From Streptomyces sp. DH-12 (GTDB taxonomy: Bacteria > Actinomycetota > Actinomycetes > Streptomycetales > Streptomycetaceae), in NCBI RefSeq assembly GCF_002899455.1, contig NZ_PPFB01000001.1:7138501-7202500 (forward strand): a stretch of DNA of 64,000 bases. Direction: 5' to 3'. The translations under genes and the position numbers were made by a program. The notes below the pieces were generated by a model. The model saw only the letters and a list, made by a program, of their open reading frames with translations, had not been told where the DNA came from and ran no database searches. Below are positions 8,151-16,542 of the stretch, one piece after another (positions within the stretch are counted from its first letter, which is position 1; the number at the start of each line of letters is the position of its first letter).

Positions 8151-9153
8151 AGTACTGCAACGGTGCTTGCCGTGAGGGGAGGCCGGCTCTGTCGTTGTCC
8201 TGGGCATGGGTGGGGACGTTGCCGAGGCTCGGACATGGGCCGGTGAACTGGATGCTCTGCATGGCCGTTTCGCTCCTCGTTTCGGCCGGTCGGAGCCGCG
8301 GGAGTCGGCTCTGGCCCACATGCGCGGACTGACAGCCCCGCTGGAGCGGAAGAACGGCTGGACGCTGGCGGGGGGAGGCCGGCCATGCAGGCCCGGACCG
8401 GCTGCACCGGCTGCACCGGCTGCTGAATCGGATCGGGTGGGACGCCGACCTGGTCCTCGACGATGTCCGGAGCCACGTGGTCGGGCATCTCGGGGACCAG
8501 GAAGCGGTTCTGATCGTGGACGACACCGGTTTCATGGAGAAGGGCGACCGGTCGGCCGGCGTCCGGAGTCAGTACTCCGGCACCACCGGACGCACGGAGA
8601 ACTGCCAGGTCGGCGTCTTCCTCGCCTACGCCACCAGTCGCGGGCGGACGCTGATCGACCGGCGCCTGCATCTGCCCGCCTCCTGGACGGACGACCGGGA
8701 ACGATGCCGCCGCGCGGGCGTCGAGGACGCGATCGGCTTCGCCACCAAGGTCACCATGGCCCGGGAGATGGTCCGCCGGGCGGTCACCGACGAGATTCCG
8801 TTCCGGTGGGTGACGGCGGACGCGGACTACGGCTACGGCAAAGGCTGACGGACCGAACTCGAACAGGCCGACGTCTTTCACGTCATGGCCGCCACCCGCC
8901 ACGTCACCCTCGCCATGGCCGCCCACGCCGTCCTGACCGTCCCGAGGGCCCGCGCACTCGACACCGGGAAAGCGGAAACGGATCCTTTCAGCTCATAGCC
9001 CTGAGCCTCGCCGAGGTACGCCGCCTCATCCACCGGCTCGCCCAGCGCCACTTCACCCCCGTCGAACAGATCCTGCACTGGTCGGCCTGGCGCCGACGAC
9101 GCCAACACCAGGCCCGCACCTGCCACTGCAAACAACGAGGCCACAGCCCATGA
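8151..9153 (+). mobile_element. IS701-family element, decayed
   Basis: The left end is probably AGTACTGCAACGGTGCTTGCC, starting at 8151. The transposase begins at 8206 (MGGDVAEARTWAGELDALHGRF), changes frame near 8375, and continues through the IS701 DDE region AVLIVDDTGFMEKGDRSAG and VTADADYGYGKG. There a TGA (8846-8848) replaces the usual Trp codon. It reads on as RTELEQADVFHVMAATRH, and a deletion and frame change lead to the C-terminus LSLAEVRRLIHRL ... HWSAWRRRRQHQARTCH ending at 9153. The transposase is dead by at least two frameshifts, one nonsense mutation and one internal deletion. The insertion truncates the UvrA-like relic. Confidence 0.75.
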
Positions 9154-9255
9154 GCGCTGAGGCCTGTCTGACAATTCCCGTCGTGTCAGCGAGTGTCCGC
9201 CGAGCTGGCAGTCCGGAGGTGCGCCGACCGTCTGGCGGGTAGCGCCGGGCAGGAC

Positions 9256-9885
9256 CTACGAACGGCGGGCCAGCAGGTGGGCGTCGAGGAAGCCCCGTTC
9301 GGAGGCCGGATCGTGAAGCAGCCGGGCGAAGGGAACGAGCCCGGCATCGGCCAGCAGTTCGGCGAGGCGATCCGTCGGCCAGCTGTAGGCAGGTGCCACC
9401 TTGTGGTCGAACCGGATCGGCTCCGGTCCGTCGGTCCCGAAGAAGGAGACCAGGAGCAGGCCACCCGGCGCCAGGACGCGTACCTGCTCGGCGAGCAGCT
9501 CCGGCAGTTCCCCCGGAGGGGTATGGATCGTCGAGTAGTGGGCCAGTACGCCACCGAGCGCGCCGTCCTCGATCGGCAGGGACTCCATCCGCGCCTCCTG
9601 GAAGCGCAGCGCCGGATGGGCCCGCCGGGCGTGGTCGACCATGCCGGGGGAGAGGTCGAGTCCAAAGGCGTCCAGGCCCAGTTCGTGCAGCATGGCCGTC
9701 AGATGTCCGGGCCCGCACCCGACGTCCGCTGCCCGCAGGTTGCCCGTCGCGCGCACCAGTTCGGCGAAGGTGCCGATCATGGCCCGGGCGAACGGCTGAG
9801 TCTCCAGCCGGCCTGCGAACAGCGATGCGTACAGCTCGACGACTCCGTCGTAGGCCGCCCTGGTCTCGTCCTGATGATTCGCCAC
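9256..9885 (-). CDS. class I SAM-dependent methyltransferase
   Basis: A 209-residue protein from a GTG at 9885. It opens with a helical lead (YDGVVELYASLFAGRLETQPFAR). Motif I is AADVGCGPGHLTAML, motif II GLDLSPGMVDHARR, motif III about GALGGVLAHYSTIHTPP, followed by VRVLAPGGLLLVSFFG, a standard Rossmann-like methyltransferase. A small-molecule methylation role is usual for this family; the substrate is not evident. The IS5-type element ends 13 bp upstream of the GTG and separates it from the LysE gene that once lay directly upstream on the same strand. Its original promoter may therefore have been displaced. Confidence 0.85.
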   Translation of the reverse strand: MANHQDETRAAYDGVVELYASLFAGRLETQPFARAMIGTFAELVRATGNLRAADVGCGPGHLTAMLHELGLDAFGLDLSPGMVDHARRAHPALRFQEARMESLPIEDGALGGVLAHYSTIHTPPGELPELLAEQVRVLAPGGLLLVSFFGTDGPEPIRFDHKVAPAYSWPTDRLAELLADAGLVPFARLLHDPASERGFLDAHLLARRS

Positions 9886-9898
9886 GGGCAGGACTCTA

Positions 9899-10830
9899 TA
9901 GCCGGTCTGATAATTGATCTTGTGGCAGGTCGAGGTGAGTTGACGGATGCGGCATGGGGGCGAATGGAGCCCCTGTTGCCGCAGGTGGACGGACGCGGCC
10001 GTCCGTGGCGTGATCACCGGCAGGTGGTCAACGGGGTGCTGTGGAGGCTGCGGACCGGGGCTCCTTGGCGCGACCTGCCCGAGCGGTACGGGCCGTGGCA
10101 GACCGTCTACGAGCGGTTCGCCCGCTGGGAGGCTGATGGCACCTGGGCGAAGCTGCTGGAGCACGTCCAGGTCCGTGACGACGCGGTGGGCCGGGTGGAG
10201 TGGACCGTCGCTGTCGACTCCACGGTAAACCGGGCCCACCAGCACGCCGCGGGCGCCCGTAAAAGGGGGACACGGACGGGGACGAACTGGAAGATCCGGG
10301 CCGCTCGCAGACGCGCCAGGCCCTCGGCCGGTTTTGGGGCGGGCTGACCACCAAGGTCCACCTCGCCGTCGACGGCCGGGGTCTGCCGCTGTCGATCGTG
10401 CTCACACCCGGAAACGTCAACGACGCCACTGCGTTCGCCGAGGTCCTCGACAAGATCCGCACCCCGCGCGCTGGCACGGGCCGCCCGCGCACGACACCGG
10501 ACCGCGTGCTGGGTGACAAGGCCTACTCCAGCAGGGCCATCCGCCATCTGCTGCGGCGTCGGGGTATCGCCGCCACGATCCCCGAGCGCCGCGACCAGGT
10601 GGCCAACCGCCGACGCCGGGGGCGCCTCGGTGGCCGGCCACCCGCCTTCGACAAGGAGATCTACCGCGACCGCAACGTGGTCGAACGATGCTTCGCCCGC
10701 CTCAAGCAGTTCCGTGCGATCGCAACCAGGTTCGACAAGCTCGCAGACCGCTACCGCGCGGGGGTTGTCCTGGCCTCCCTGATCCTCTGGCTCCGTGAAG
10801 CGGCCAGGTGATCATTTGTCAGACAGGCTC
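9899..10830 (+). mobile_element. IS5-family element with TA target duplication
   Basis: The ends form imperfect 21-bp terminal inverted repeats: 9899-9919 (TAGCCGGTCTGATAATTGATC) against the complement of 10810-10830 (GAGCCTGTCTGACAAATGATC). TA flanks both sides (9897-9898 and 10831-10832), the target duplication expected for this IS5 subgroup. The 932-bp unit carries one transposase in two frames. Removing it and one TA restores a direct junction between the LysE stop codon and the methyltransferase leader. Confidence 0.8.
9922..10811 (+). CDS. IS5-family transposase in two frames (orfA/orfB)
   Basis: The first frame starts at a GTG (9922) and gives the N-terminal domain LTDAAWGRMEPLLPQVDGRGRPWRDH and the first catalytic Asp in VEWTVAVDSTVNRAHQH, ending at 10347. 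The second frame resumes at DELEDPGRSQTRQALGRFWGGLTTKVHLAVDGRG and carries the second Asp in VLGDKAYSS and the Glu in IYRDRNVVERCFARLKQFR, ending at 10811. The switch falls at AAAAGGGGG (about 10260), where a -1 slip restores the DDE protein. This fits programmed frameshifting known in IS5 relatives, so the element may still be active. Confidence 0.75.
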
Positions 10831-11474
10831 TAATCTGCCCGGCCGGTGACGGCGACAGACGCCCCAAGGCCGATCATGGCCAGCCCTCCCGTGCCACCGA
10901 TCAGTGACATGCGGCGGGGAGAACGACCCAGCCAGGCACGCGCAGTGGAGGCGGTCAGCCCCCAGATGCCGTCGGAGACCAGTTGCAGCAGGGCTCCGGC
11001 CAGGCCCAGGAGGAGCATCTGAATGCTGGCGTGGCCGGCTTCCGGGTCGACGAACTGAGGCAGGACGGCGGTGAGGAAGACGATGCTTTTCGGGTTGGTC
11101 ACCCCGACGACGAAGCCCGCCCGGACCGAGCCGCCGCCACCGCCGGGCGCGGCACCCGAGGCGGTCCTCGTGACCGCCCGGTCCCTCCAGCTCGCCCGCA
11201 GCGCCTTCGCACCGAGAAAGACGAGGTAGGCGGCTCCGGCCAGCTTGATCACGTTGAAGAGCAGGACCGAACGCTCGACCACGCTCCCGACGCCCATGGC
11301 GACCGCGATGACAAGCACGTAGCCGCCGAGCGCGTTGCCGAGGACAGAAGACAACGCCGTTCTGCGCCCGTGGGCGAGAGCTCGTCCGATGACGAAGAGC
11401 ACGCTCGGTCCTGGCACGGCTGACAGAAGCAACGACATGGCGCAGAAAGCGAGCAACTGGTGGGAGTTGACCAT
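10830..11474 (-). CDS. LysE-family amino-acid/metabolite exporter
   Basis: A 214-residue membrane protein with the LysE/RhtB start LLAFCAMSLLLSAVPGPSVLFVIGRAL (PGP motif in the first helix). Further helices follow around residues 38-65 (LGGYVLVIAVAMGVG), 70-90 (LLFNVIKLAGAAYLVFLGAKAL), 120-140 (FVVGVTNPKSIVFLTAVLPQF), 150-175 and 190-210. The conserved TNPK motif is present. It probably exports an amino acid or derivative across the cytoplasmic membrane. The TAG stop codon uses the TA of the IS5 target duplication plus the last IS base, regenerating the original stop. Confidence 0.88.
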   Translation of the reverse strand: MVNSHQLLAFCAMSLLLSAVPGPSVLFVIGRALAHGRRTALSSVLGNALGGYVLVIAVAMGVGSVVERSVLLFNVIKLAGAAYLVFLGAKALRASWRDRAVTRTASGAAPGGGGGSVRAGFVVGVTNPKSIVFLTAVLPQFVDPEAGHASIQMLLLGLAGALLQLVSDGIWGLTASTARAWLGRSPRRMSLIGGTGGLAMIGLGASVAVTGRAD

Positions 11475-11524
11475 GGACGGAATTCTCGCCCCCGTGGGCG
11501 GGTGTCACCAGACCGACTTTGGAC

Positions 11525-11560
11525 CTAGTACTGCAACGGCGAGCACCTTTGCAGTACTAG
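11525..11560. repeat. perfect 12-bp inverted repeat, IS-end-like
   Basis: CTAGTACTGCAA (11525-11536) and TTGCAGTACTAG (11549-11560) are exact complements separated by 12 bp. The left arm plus the next bases (AGTACTGCAACGG) match the sequence starting at 8151 at the left end of the IS701 relic. It may be a solo IS-end or mini-element remnant. No coding sequence lies inside. Confidence 0.55.
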
Positions 11561-11674
11561 CCGTATGGGTCGTCTTCGGGTGCCGGCACTCTTGCGGTTG
11601 CTGTCCTCCGCTGGGCGTGCCGGTGGGGCGCGGTGGCCGTCGGTGCGCCGGTGCGGGGGACAGCCCCGGGCGTC

Positions 11675-11925
11675 TCATTTCAGGATGCCGGCGGTGCGGG
11701 CGGTGGTCAGCCAGTCGGGGAATTCCTGCAGCAATTGGTCGAAGAGGCGGTGGTCGGGGACGGCTTGCGGGGCGCGGCCGGCGTGGAAGAAGCCTGCGTT
11801 GTCGACGATGCGGTGGGCCGGGACGGCGAGGGTGTCCAGCTTGCGCGGGCATGTGAACTCATTGTCATCGGGGTCGCCGAAGCCGATGAACTGCCAGAAC
11901 AAGGGAACACGGGCGGCCTTGCACA
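11675..11925 (-). pseudogene. vWA/TerF-like stress protein, C-terminal fragment
   Basis: The last about 80 residues read LFWQFIGFGDPDDNEF..., KLDTLAVPAHRIVDNAGFF and LFDQLLQEFPDWLTTARTAGIL. This matches the end of the von Willebrand A domain of TerF/TerY-type tellurium-resistance proteins (FWQFVGLG, LEKLDxMxGRxVDNAxFF, LLxEFPxWLxxAR). The N-terminal TerD part and the metal-binding MIDAS residues are absent and no start codon is suitable. A small insertion sits between GDPD and KLDTL. A decayed piece of a ter gene. Confidence 0.6.
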
Positions 11926-12108
11926 GGTAGCGTTCGGCAGCTCACCTGCTGGTGCCTTGGGTTCCTCCTCCAGCGTCTCGACGACGACGCGCTCGATGTC
12001 CGCGTCGGTGACGGTTGCGGCGGCGCCTGTCCGAGGCTCTCGCCCACCCGGTCCCGCACGGGAGCCGGGTCTGACGGATCCGCTCTCAGGGGCGGGCACG
12101 GTAGCGGC

Positions 12109-12288
12109 TCAGATCATCTGGCGCAGCCACCGGAAGAGCAGGCCGGCGATGCCGGCGCCGCAGCCGTAGGCGGCGCCGCGCAGGGCGCTGGAGATGAGGG
12201 CGCCGCGACGGCGGCGGATCCATGCCGATGCCCGGCCGAAGCGGCCGGGAGCCTGCGCGGCGGGGGCGGTGCGGTTGGTCTCGTTCAT
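12109..12288 (-). CDS. 59-residue membrane-associated small protein
   Basis: Starts with ATG at 12288 preceded by GGGAG. The first 30 residues are Pro/Ala-rich then strongly basic (IRRRRG), followed by a single hydrophobic stretch ALISSALRGAAYGCGAGIAGLLF and an amphipathic end (RWLRQMI). This looks like one membrane helix with a cationic N-terminus (inside-positive). It lies 94 bp downstream of the helical-protein gene and is probably the third gene of the sigma-factor operon. Function unknown. Confidence 0.6.
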   Translation of the reverse strand: MNETNRTAPAAQAPGRFGRASAWIRRRRGALISSALRGAAYGCGAGIAGLLFRWLRQMI

Positions 12289-12382
12289 GGCGGTGCTCCC
12301 TCGTGGGTACTGCTCCTGAAACCTGGTGGGGCGGGCGGCCCGGAAGCCTTCGTCCCTGCCGGGCTTCTTCGTCGGTGCTGGG

Positions 12383-13141
12383 TCAGCGCGGTGTGATGAG
12401 TTCCTGGATGCGGTCGCGCAGCCGGCTGTCGGGCCGGCAGACCAGTCCGTCCTCGTCGTGGCGGTCGGCGAGCGCTTCGTAACGCTTCTGCAGGCGGCGG
12501 GTGGGGATCGGCGCCGGTTCGCGGTGGCGGGCGCAGTAGGCGGTGAAGGCGTTCACGGCGCCGACCAGGTCGTGGGTGTAGTCGTTGGGCGGGCCGTCGA
12601 ACCACTGCTGTGCGGTGCGGTCGCGCATGGCGCTCATCTGCCGTTTCCACAGGGCTGCTTCGCGGATCTCGCCCTGGCTGAGGTGGTGCAGGTGCAGGCA
12701 GTAGGCGGCGCCGGTGTGCTCGGCGCCGGCGGCGATCTGCCACCAGAACACGGCGCTCTCGGGGTGGTCGGCGAGGTGGAGGATGCAGGCGAAGACGTGG
12801 ATGCCGTGGACGTCGACGGGCGTCCACTCGGTGAAGTCGTCCCAGTTGGGCCTGCCGGTGCCGTCGTCGCCGATGACCGCGGCGAGTTCTTCGACGTGGT
12901 CGGCGGCACCGGCCTCGGTGACGGTCCACCGGGAGATCAGATCCAGCTGGCGGCGGGCGCCGGCGCCGGTGGGCCGGGCCGGCGCGGTCGGGGCGTACCC
13001 GGCGTCCGCGGCCAGCCGGCGCAGCCCTTCGGCGACGTTGAACGGCCGGCGCGGCTCGCGCACGACGGGATCCGCCTCGCGCAGACGCTCCGCCCATGTC
13101 GTCTCGGCCTCGGCGGGGCGCTTGTTCCTCACAGATGTCAC
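12383..13141 (-). CDS. helical repeat (Sel1/TPR-like) protein coupled to a sigma factor
   Basis: A 252-residue protein from a GTG (13141) that overlaps the sigma-factor stop as GTGA and follows GGAGG. Residues about 60-95 contain ELAAVIGDDGTGRPNWDDF. Residues 100-190 form helix pairs VHGIHVFACILHLADHPESAVFWWQIAAGAEHTGAAYCLHLHHLSQGEIREAALW; the WWQxAAGAxxxxAAYCLxLHHxxxGE unit resembles a single Sel1/TPR-like hairpin. The C-terminus is basic (RRLQKRYEAL, RLRDRIQEL). No membrane segments. Translational coupling suggests it acts with the sigma factor, perhaps as a binding partner; that is inference. Confidence 0.7.
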   Translation of the reverse strand: MTSVRNKRPAEAETTWAERLREADPVVREPRRPFNVAEGLRRLAADAGYAPTAPARPTGAGARRQLDLISRWTVTEAGAADHVEELAAVIGDDGTGRPNWDDFTEWTPVDVHGIHVFACILHLADHPESAVFWWQIAAGAEHTGAAYCLHLHHLSQGEIREAALWKRQMSAMRDRTAQQWFDGPPNDYTHDLVGAVNAFTAYCARHREPAPIPTRRLQKRYEALADRHDEDGLVCRPDSRLRDRIQELITPR

Positions 13142-13674
13142 TGGTCTGCCTCCTCCTTCTTCTGCGGGCTCGTGCCACGGTGACGGTGGTAGACCGGGGC
13201 GAGGCGCTCGCGGGCCTTGCGGCAGTGGTGGTCCACGGTGCTCGCGGTGATACCGAGGTACCAGCCGGTCTTGCGGCTGCTGTACTGCAGGACGTACCGC
13301 AGGATGACCACGTCCAACTGGCGCTGCGGCAGCTTCAGCAGCGCCGGGTACAGGCCGATCGTGCTCGGCATCGCCGTGATCCCGTCGCGTGCCGCGCACA
13401 GCGCCTCGTCCCCGACGACGCGCCGCAGGATGCTCCAGGTCTGCTGCGGCAGGTTGGCCTCGGCGAGCAGCGCGTCCCAGTTCCGCAGCACTTCCAGGAA
13501 GGCGCGGTGCACCGCGCGCTCGGCGGCATCGTTGGTGCCGAGCCGGTACAGCGCGTAGGAGTGCCACGCCTCCTGGTTCATCACGTAGTGCGCCTCGAAG
13601 TCCAGCGGCAGGGGGAGCGGCTCCTGTGTGGCGGAACCGTGGCCGTCGTCGGCACGGAAGACGTCTTCGTGCAT
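13138..13674 (-). CDS. ECF-like sigma-70 family factor
   Basis: A 178-residue protein starting at ATG 13674 after GAGGA. Residues about 18-80 look like a degenerate region 2 (FEAHYVMNQEAWHSYALYRLGTNDAAERAVHRAFLEVLRNWDALL). The C-terminal 60 residues are a clear region 4: LPQRQLDVVILRYVLQYSSRKTGWYLGITASTVDHHCRKARERL, an HTH for -35 recognition. The core region 2.1-2.4 signature is weak, so it may be an atypical sigma or sigma-like regulator. The next gene starts inside its stop codon. No anti-sigma factor with a zinc motif is adjacent. Confidence 0.75.
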   Translation of the reverse strand: MHEDVFRADDGHGSATQEPLPLPLDFEAHYVMNQEAWHSYALYRLGTNDAAERAVHRAFLEVLRNWDALLAEANLPQQTWSILRRVVGDEALCAARDGITAMPSTIGLYPALLKLPQRQLDVVILRYVLQYSSRKTGWYLGITASTVDHHCRKARERLAPVYHRHRGTSPQKKEEADQ

Positions 13675-14646
13675 GGATCCTCTTCGTTGAGGTGTCTGGT
13701 GCCCGGCGTGCGCCGGTGACGGCCACTCAACCGGCTCAGCGCCCCGAACACGCATGCAGACGACCTCTCATATGACCGTCCGATATTCAACGGTCGCCCA
13801 CGGTGATCATGTTGCGGGAAGGGCACCTCGCCTGAGCTGCGGCATCGGCCCTTCCCGAGGTGCCGTGGTTCGCCCTGTGCAGCCACTCGACGTGACGGGA
13901 GTCACAAGTGGGAGTCTCCGGTTATCAGCCAAACCGGCCTGAAACCACCAGGAGTCGGGCTCATGTCGCCGCGCCTCTGAGGCGAACGACGACCGGTGAG
14001 AACACCCCCGCCCGGGAGCAAGCCCCCCTCGGGGCGAGCGCCCGGCCCGCACCCGGGCCCGGGAGGTCCGCTCGGGTGACGACCCGGCCCGCGCGGAACT
14101 CCCCACCGGAGCCCGGAGTCGTGGCGTGCGCGGACCCGATCAACGAGGTGCACGGGAGCGAGCCGGTCCTCCTCGTCGACGTCGCGGCACGCGACACGGG
14201 ATGCGGACGAGCTCGCCGTTCACAGCCGTCCCGGCACGGACCGGAACCCGACGCGTGTGATGTAAGCGGCCCCTGGCCGCCGTACGACCCGAGGGCGGGC
14301 ACCTGTCCGTCGCTGCGCCGGCGCCGGTCGCTGGTGAGCGCGACGATCCGGTGGACGGGCACGGCGACGGCCGAGCATCCGGCAGGACAGTCCGTGCGGC
14401 ACGCACAGCACATCGGACCGACCGCGTCCCCCCGCCTCGACCCGGACCGCTTCCCTGTGCCCGACACGGGCCCGCGGGCGGAAGCGAAAGAGGCCGGGCC
14501 GCTCAGGCGTGTCTCGCCGTCTTCCAGGGCGACCCGGGCGGCAGGCCGATCCCGCCAGCCGCTGACCGCGTCGAGGGTGAGACCACCGGAGCCGGTGGCG
14601 GTCCACGGGCCTGGTCCGCGGCCCGGAACCGCGGTTCCCGATCAGA
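13675..14646. other. 970-bp stretch without a recognisable gene
   Basis: The first part (13675-13800) is the probable promoter region of the sigma operon, with locally AT-richer sequence near 13760-13800 (CATATGACCGTCCGATATTC). The remaining 800 bp has overlapping open frames on both strands but none with recognisable motifs, plausible start signals or membrane segments. It is likely eroded coding DNA. Confidence 0.4.
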
Positions 14647-15372
14647 TCACTCCGCTACGGTCAGGCACTCGGCGAGCAGGCCGACGACGTCGTGCCAGGC
14701 TCGCTGCGCGTGCCGTGGGTGGTAGCCAACACCGGGGACCACGGGGTGGTCGACCGGCGGGTGGTGGAAGGCGTGCAAGGCGCCGCCGTAGACCACGAGG
14801 CGCCAGTCGACGCCCGCGGCCTGCATCTCGGCGGTGAACGCGCCTCGTTGCGCGGGTGGCATGATCGGGTCTTCCGACCCGACCCCGGCCCACACCGGGC
14901 AGCGAATGCGCGCCGCTTCGCCCGGTCGGCCCGTGGTCAGCGCGTTGACTGTCCCGATCGCACGCAGGTCGACGCCGTCGCGCCCGAGTTCCAGCCCGAC
15001 GGCGCCCCCGGTGCCGTAGCCGACGGCGGCGATCCGGTCGGGGTCGGTCCGTGGCTCGGCACGCAACACGTCGAGCGCCGCACGACCGATGCCCCGCATC
15101 CGGTCGGGATCGGCGAGCAGCGGCATGCAACGGGCCAGCATCTCCTCGGGGTCACCCAGATAGCGCCCGCCGTGAAGGTCGAAGGCCAGCGTTACGTATC
15201 CCAGCTCGGCGAGAGCATCGGCCCGGCGGCGCTCGACGTCGCTGAGCCCCATGCCCTCCGGCCCGAGCAGCACCGCGGGCCGGCGATCGACTCCGGCCGG
15301 GAGCGCGAGGTACCCGATCATCGTCAGACCGTCGGCCGGGTACTCGACCGTGCGCGTGGCGATCGTCGTCAT
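14647..15372 (-). CDS. dienelactone hydrolase-family protein with altered nucleophile
   Basis: A 241-residue alpha/beta-hydrolase fold protein: strands VEYPADGLTMIGYLALP and RRPAVLLGPEGMGL, then LGYVTLAFDLHGGRYLG, the elbow IAAVGYGTGGAVGLELG, an acid in VGSEDPIMPP, and a terminal His in YGGALHAFHHP. In dienelactone hydrolases the elbow is G-x-C-x-G-G. Here the nucleophile position is Gly (GYGTGG), although Asp and His remain. It may bind rather than hydrolyse its ligand, or use another residue. Size and fold match the family. It stands alone, with non-coding DNA on both sides. Confidence 0.8.
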   Translation of the reverse strand: MTTIATRTVEYPADGLTMIGYLALPAGVDRRPAVLLGPEGMGLSDVERRRADALAELGYVTLAFDLHGGRYLGDPEEMLARCMPLLADPDRMRGIGRAALDVLRAEPRTDPDRIAAVGYGTGGAVGLELGRDGVDLRAIGTVNALTTGRPGEAARIRCPVWAGVGSEDPIMPPAQRGAFTAEMQAAGVDWRLVVYGGALHAFHHPPVDHPVVPGVGYHPRHAQRAWHDVVGLLAECLTVAE

Positions 15373-16542
15373 GCGACTGGACTGTAGTGATCGTCGAGTC
15401 CGGTCGGACCGTTGTTCTGCCGCCGGCAGAACAACGCGGGTGTTCTTCCGAGATGCGGCGATGACTCATGATCCGCTGGTCACCGGGCGGGCGCAGGCAG
15501 GGGTCGCCGTCGACGACGGTCGAGTGCGCGCCCGGGGCGGGGCTGCCGCGCAGGCTGTGCCGGCCGCCCCGGCGGGACCGTGTTTTTCCGCTTGTGGAAG
15601 GTGTCCGCGCGGTCCCGGACGGACGCGGGCAGCGCGGGGTGCGGAGTGGTCGTGGTGATCATGCGGCGCGACGGACCCGCCACGAGACGCTCGGACGGGC
15701 ACGTCAACGGGACGGGCGGAAGGCGTGTGCGACCGTCACGTTCTCCGACCGCCCGGCCGGTGGCCCGCCGGACGTCAGTGGCCTGCTGGGCTGCGCATCC
15801 TGTTGTCCGGTCGGTCGTCGGGCTGAACATGAGGATCACGACCACGGCCGCGCTCGCCGGTGCACCCCTCCCCGCAACCGCTGCTGCGGCGTCGGCCGTC
15901 CTTTCTGACGGCGGCGCTCTCGTGAGTACCGGGCAGGACGTGTCCGGCTTCACTGGAGGTCGTCTCGACGGCGGCGCCGCCTGGGGCGGTGATGGTGAAG
16001 AAGCCGCCGCTGCGATGGGGGCGCTCGATGGGGGCGTTCAAGAGCCTGGTGCAGGATCCGGCGGGCAGGGACAGGCCCTGGCACGCGGTCTCATCGTCGT
16101 TCCGATCCGGGTCCCGAGGGTTCGCTGCGCCGTGAAGGGCACCTGTGCAGGAGGACGGGCCCCGGCCTCTCGCGGACAGATGGGAGCGGCCGGGACGCGG
16201 AGGCCCGGAGCGCAGTGGGGAGGCGCTCTCCGGCCCTGCGGCGCTTCACTGACGCAACCCCGCCTTCTTGGTGTCCGGCCGCGGAGTGAGCGGGATGAGG
16301 AGAGGGACGGCCGGCCGGTCGGCCGAGGGGGGACCGCTGGGCGATTCCCGTCGGCAGGCCGGGCTCGGTCGTGGGCAATGGTGGGCTCTGCGCGGGTGGC
16401 CGGCGGTCTGCGCGCCCGGTCGGGCCGGCCCCCGGATGCAGTAACGGGCGTCAGAGGACCGCGAGACGGAACGCCGCGTCGGATGCCGAGGCGTCCGCCA
16501 CGGTGAGAACTCCTGCGACGTCGTTCTGCTCCACCACGGATT
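15373..16542. other. 1.2-kb stretch with no intact gene
   Basis: No frame shows a recognisable domain. A possible relic starts at 15829 on the plus strand (MRITTTAALAGAPLPATAAAASAV), which looks like a signal peptide, but the following residues are low-complexity Gly/Ala/Asp and do not resemble a mature secreted protein. AT-richer sequence near 15390-15440 (AGTGATCGTCGAGTCCGG) may be the promoter of the hydrolase gene on the minus strand. Probably decayed DNA. Confidence 0.4.

Noticed and set aside
13908..14837. A 309-residue plus-strand frame and others in the 13.7-14.6 kb gap
   Set aside because: No motif, no signal peptide, no ribosome-binding site and skewed composition; not called as genes.
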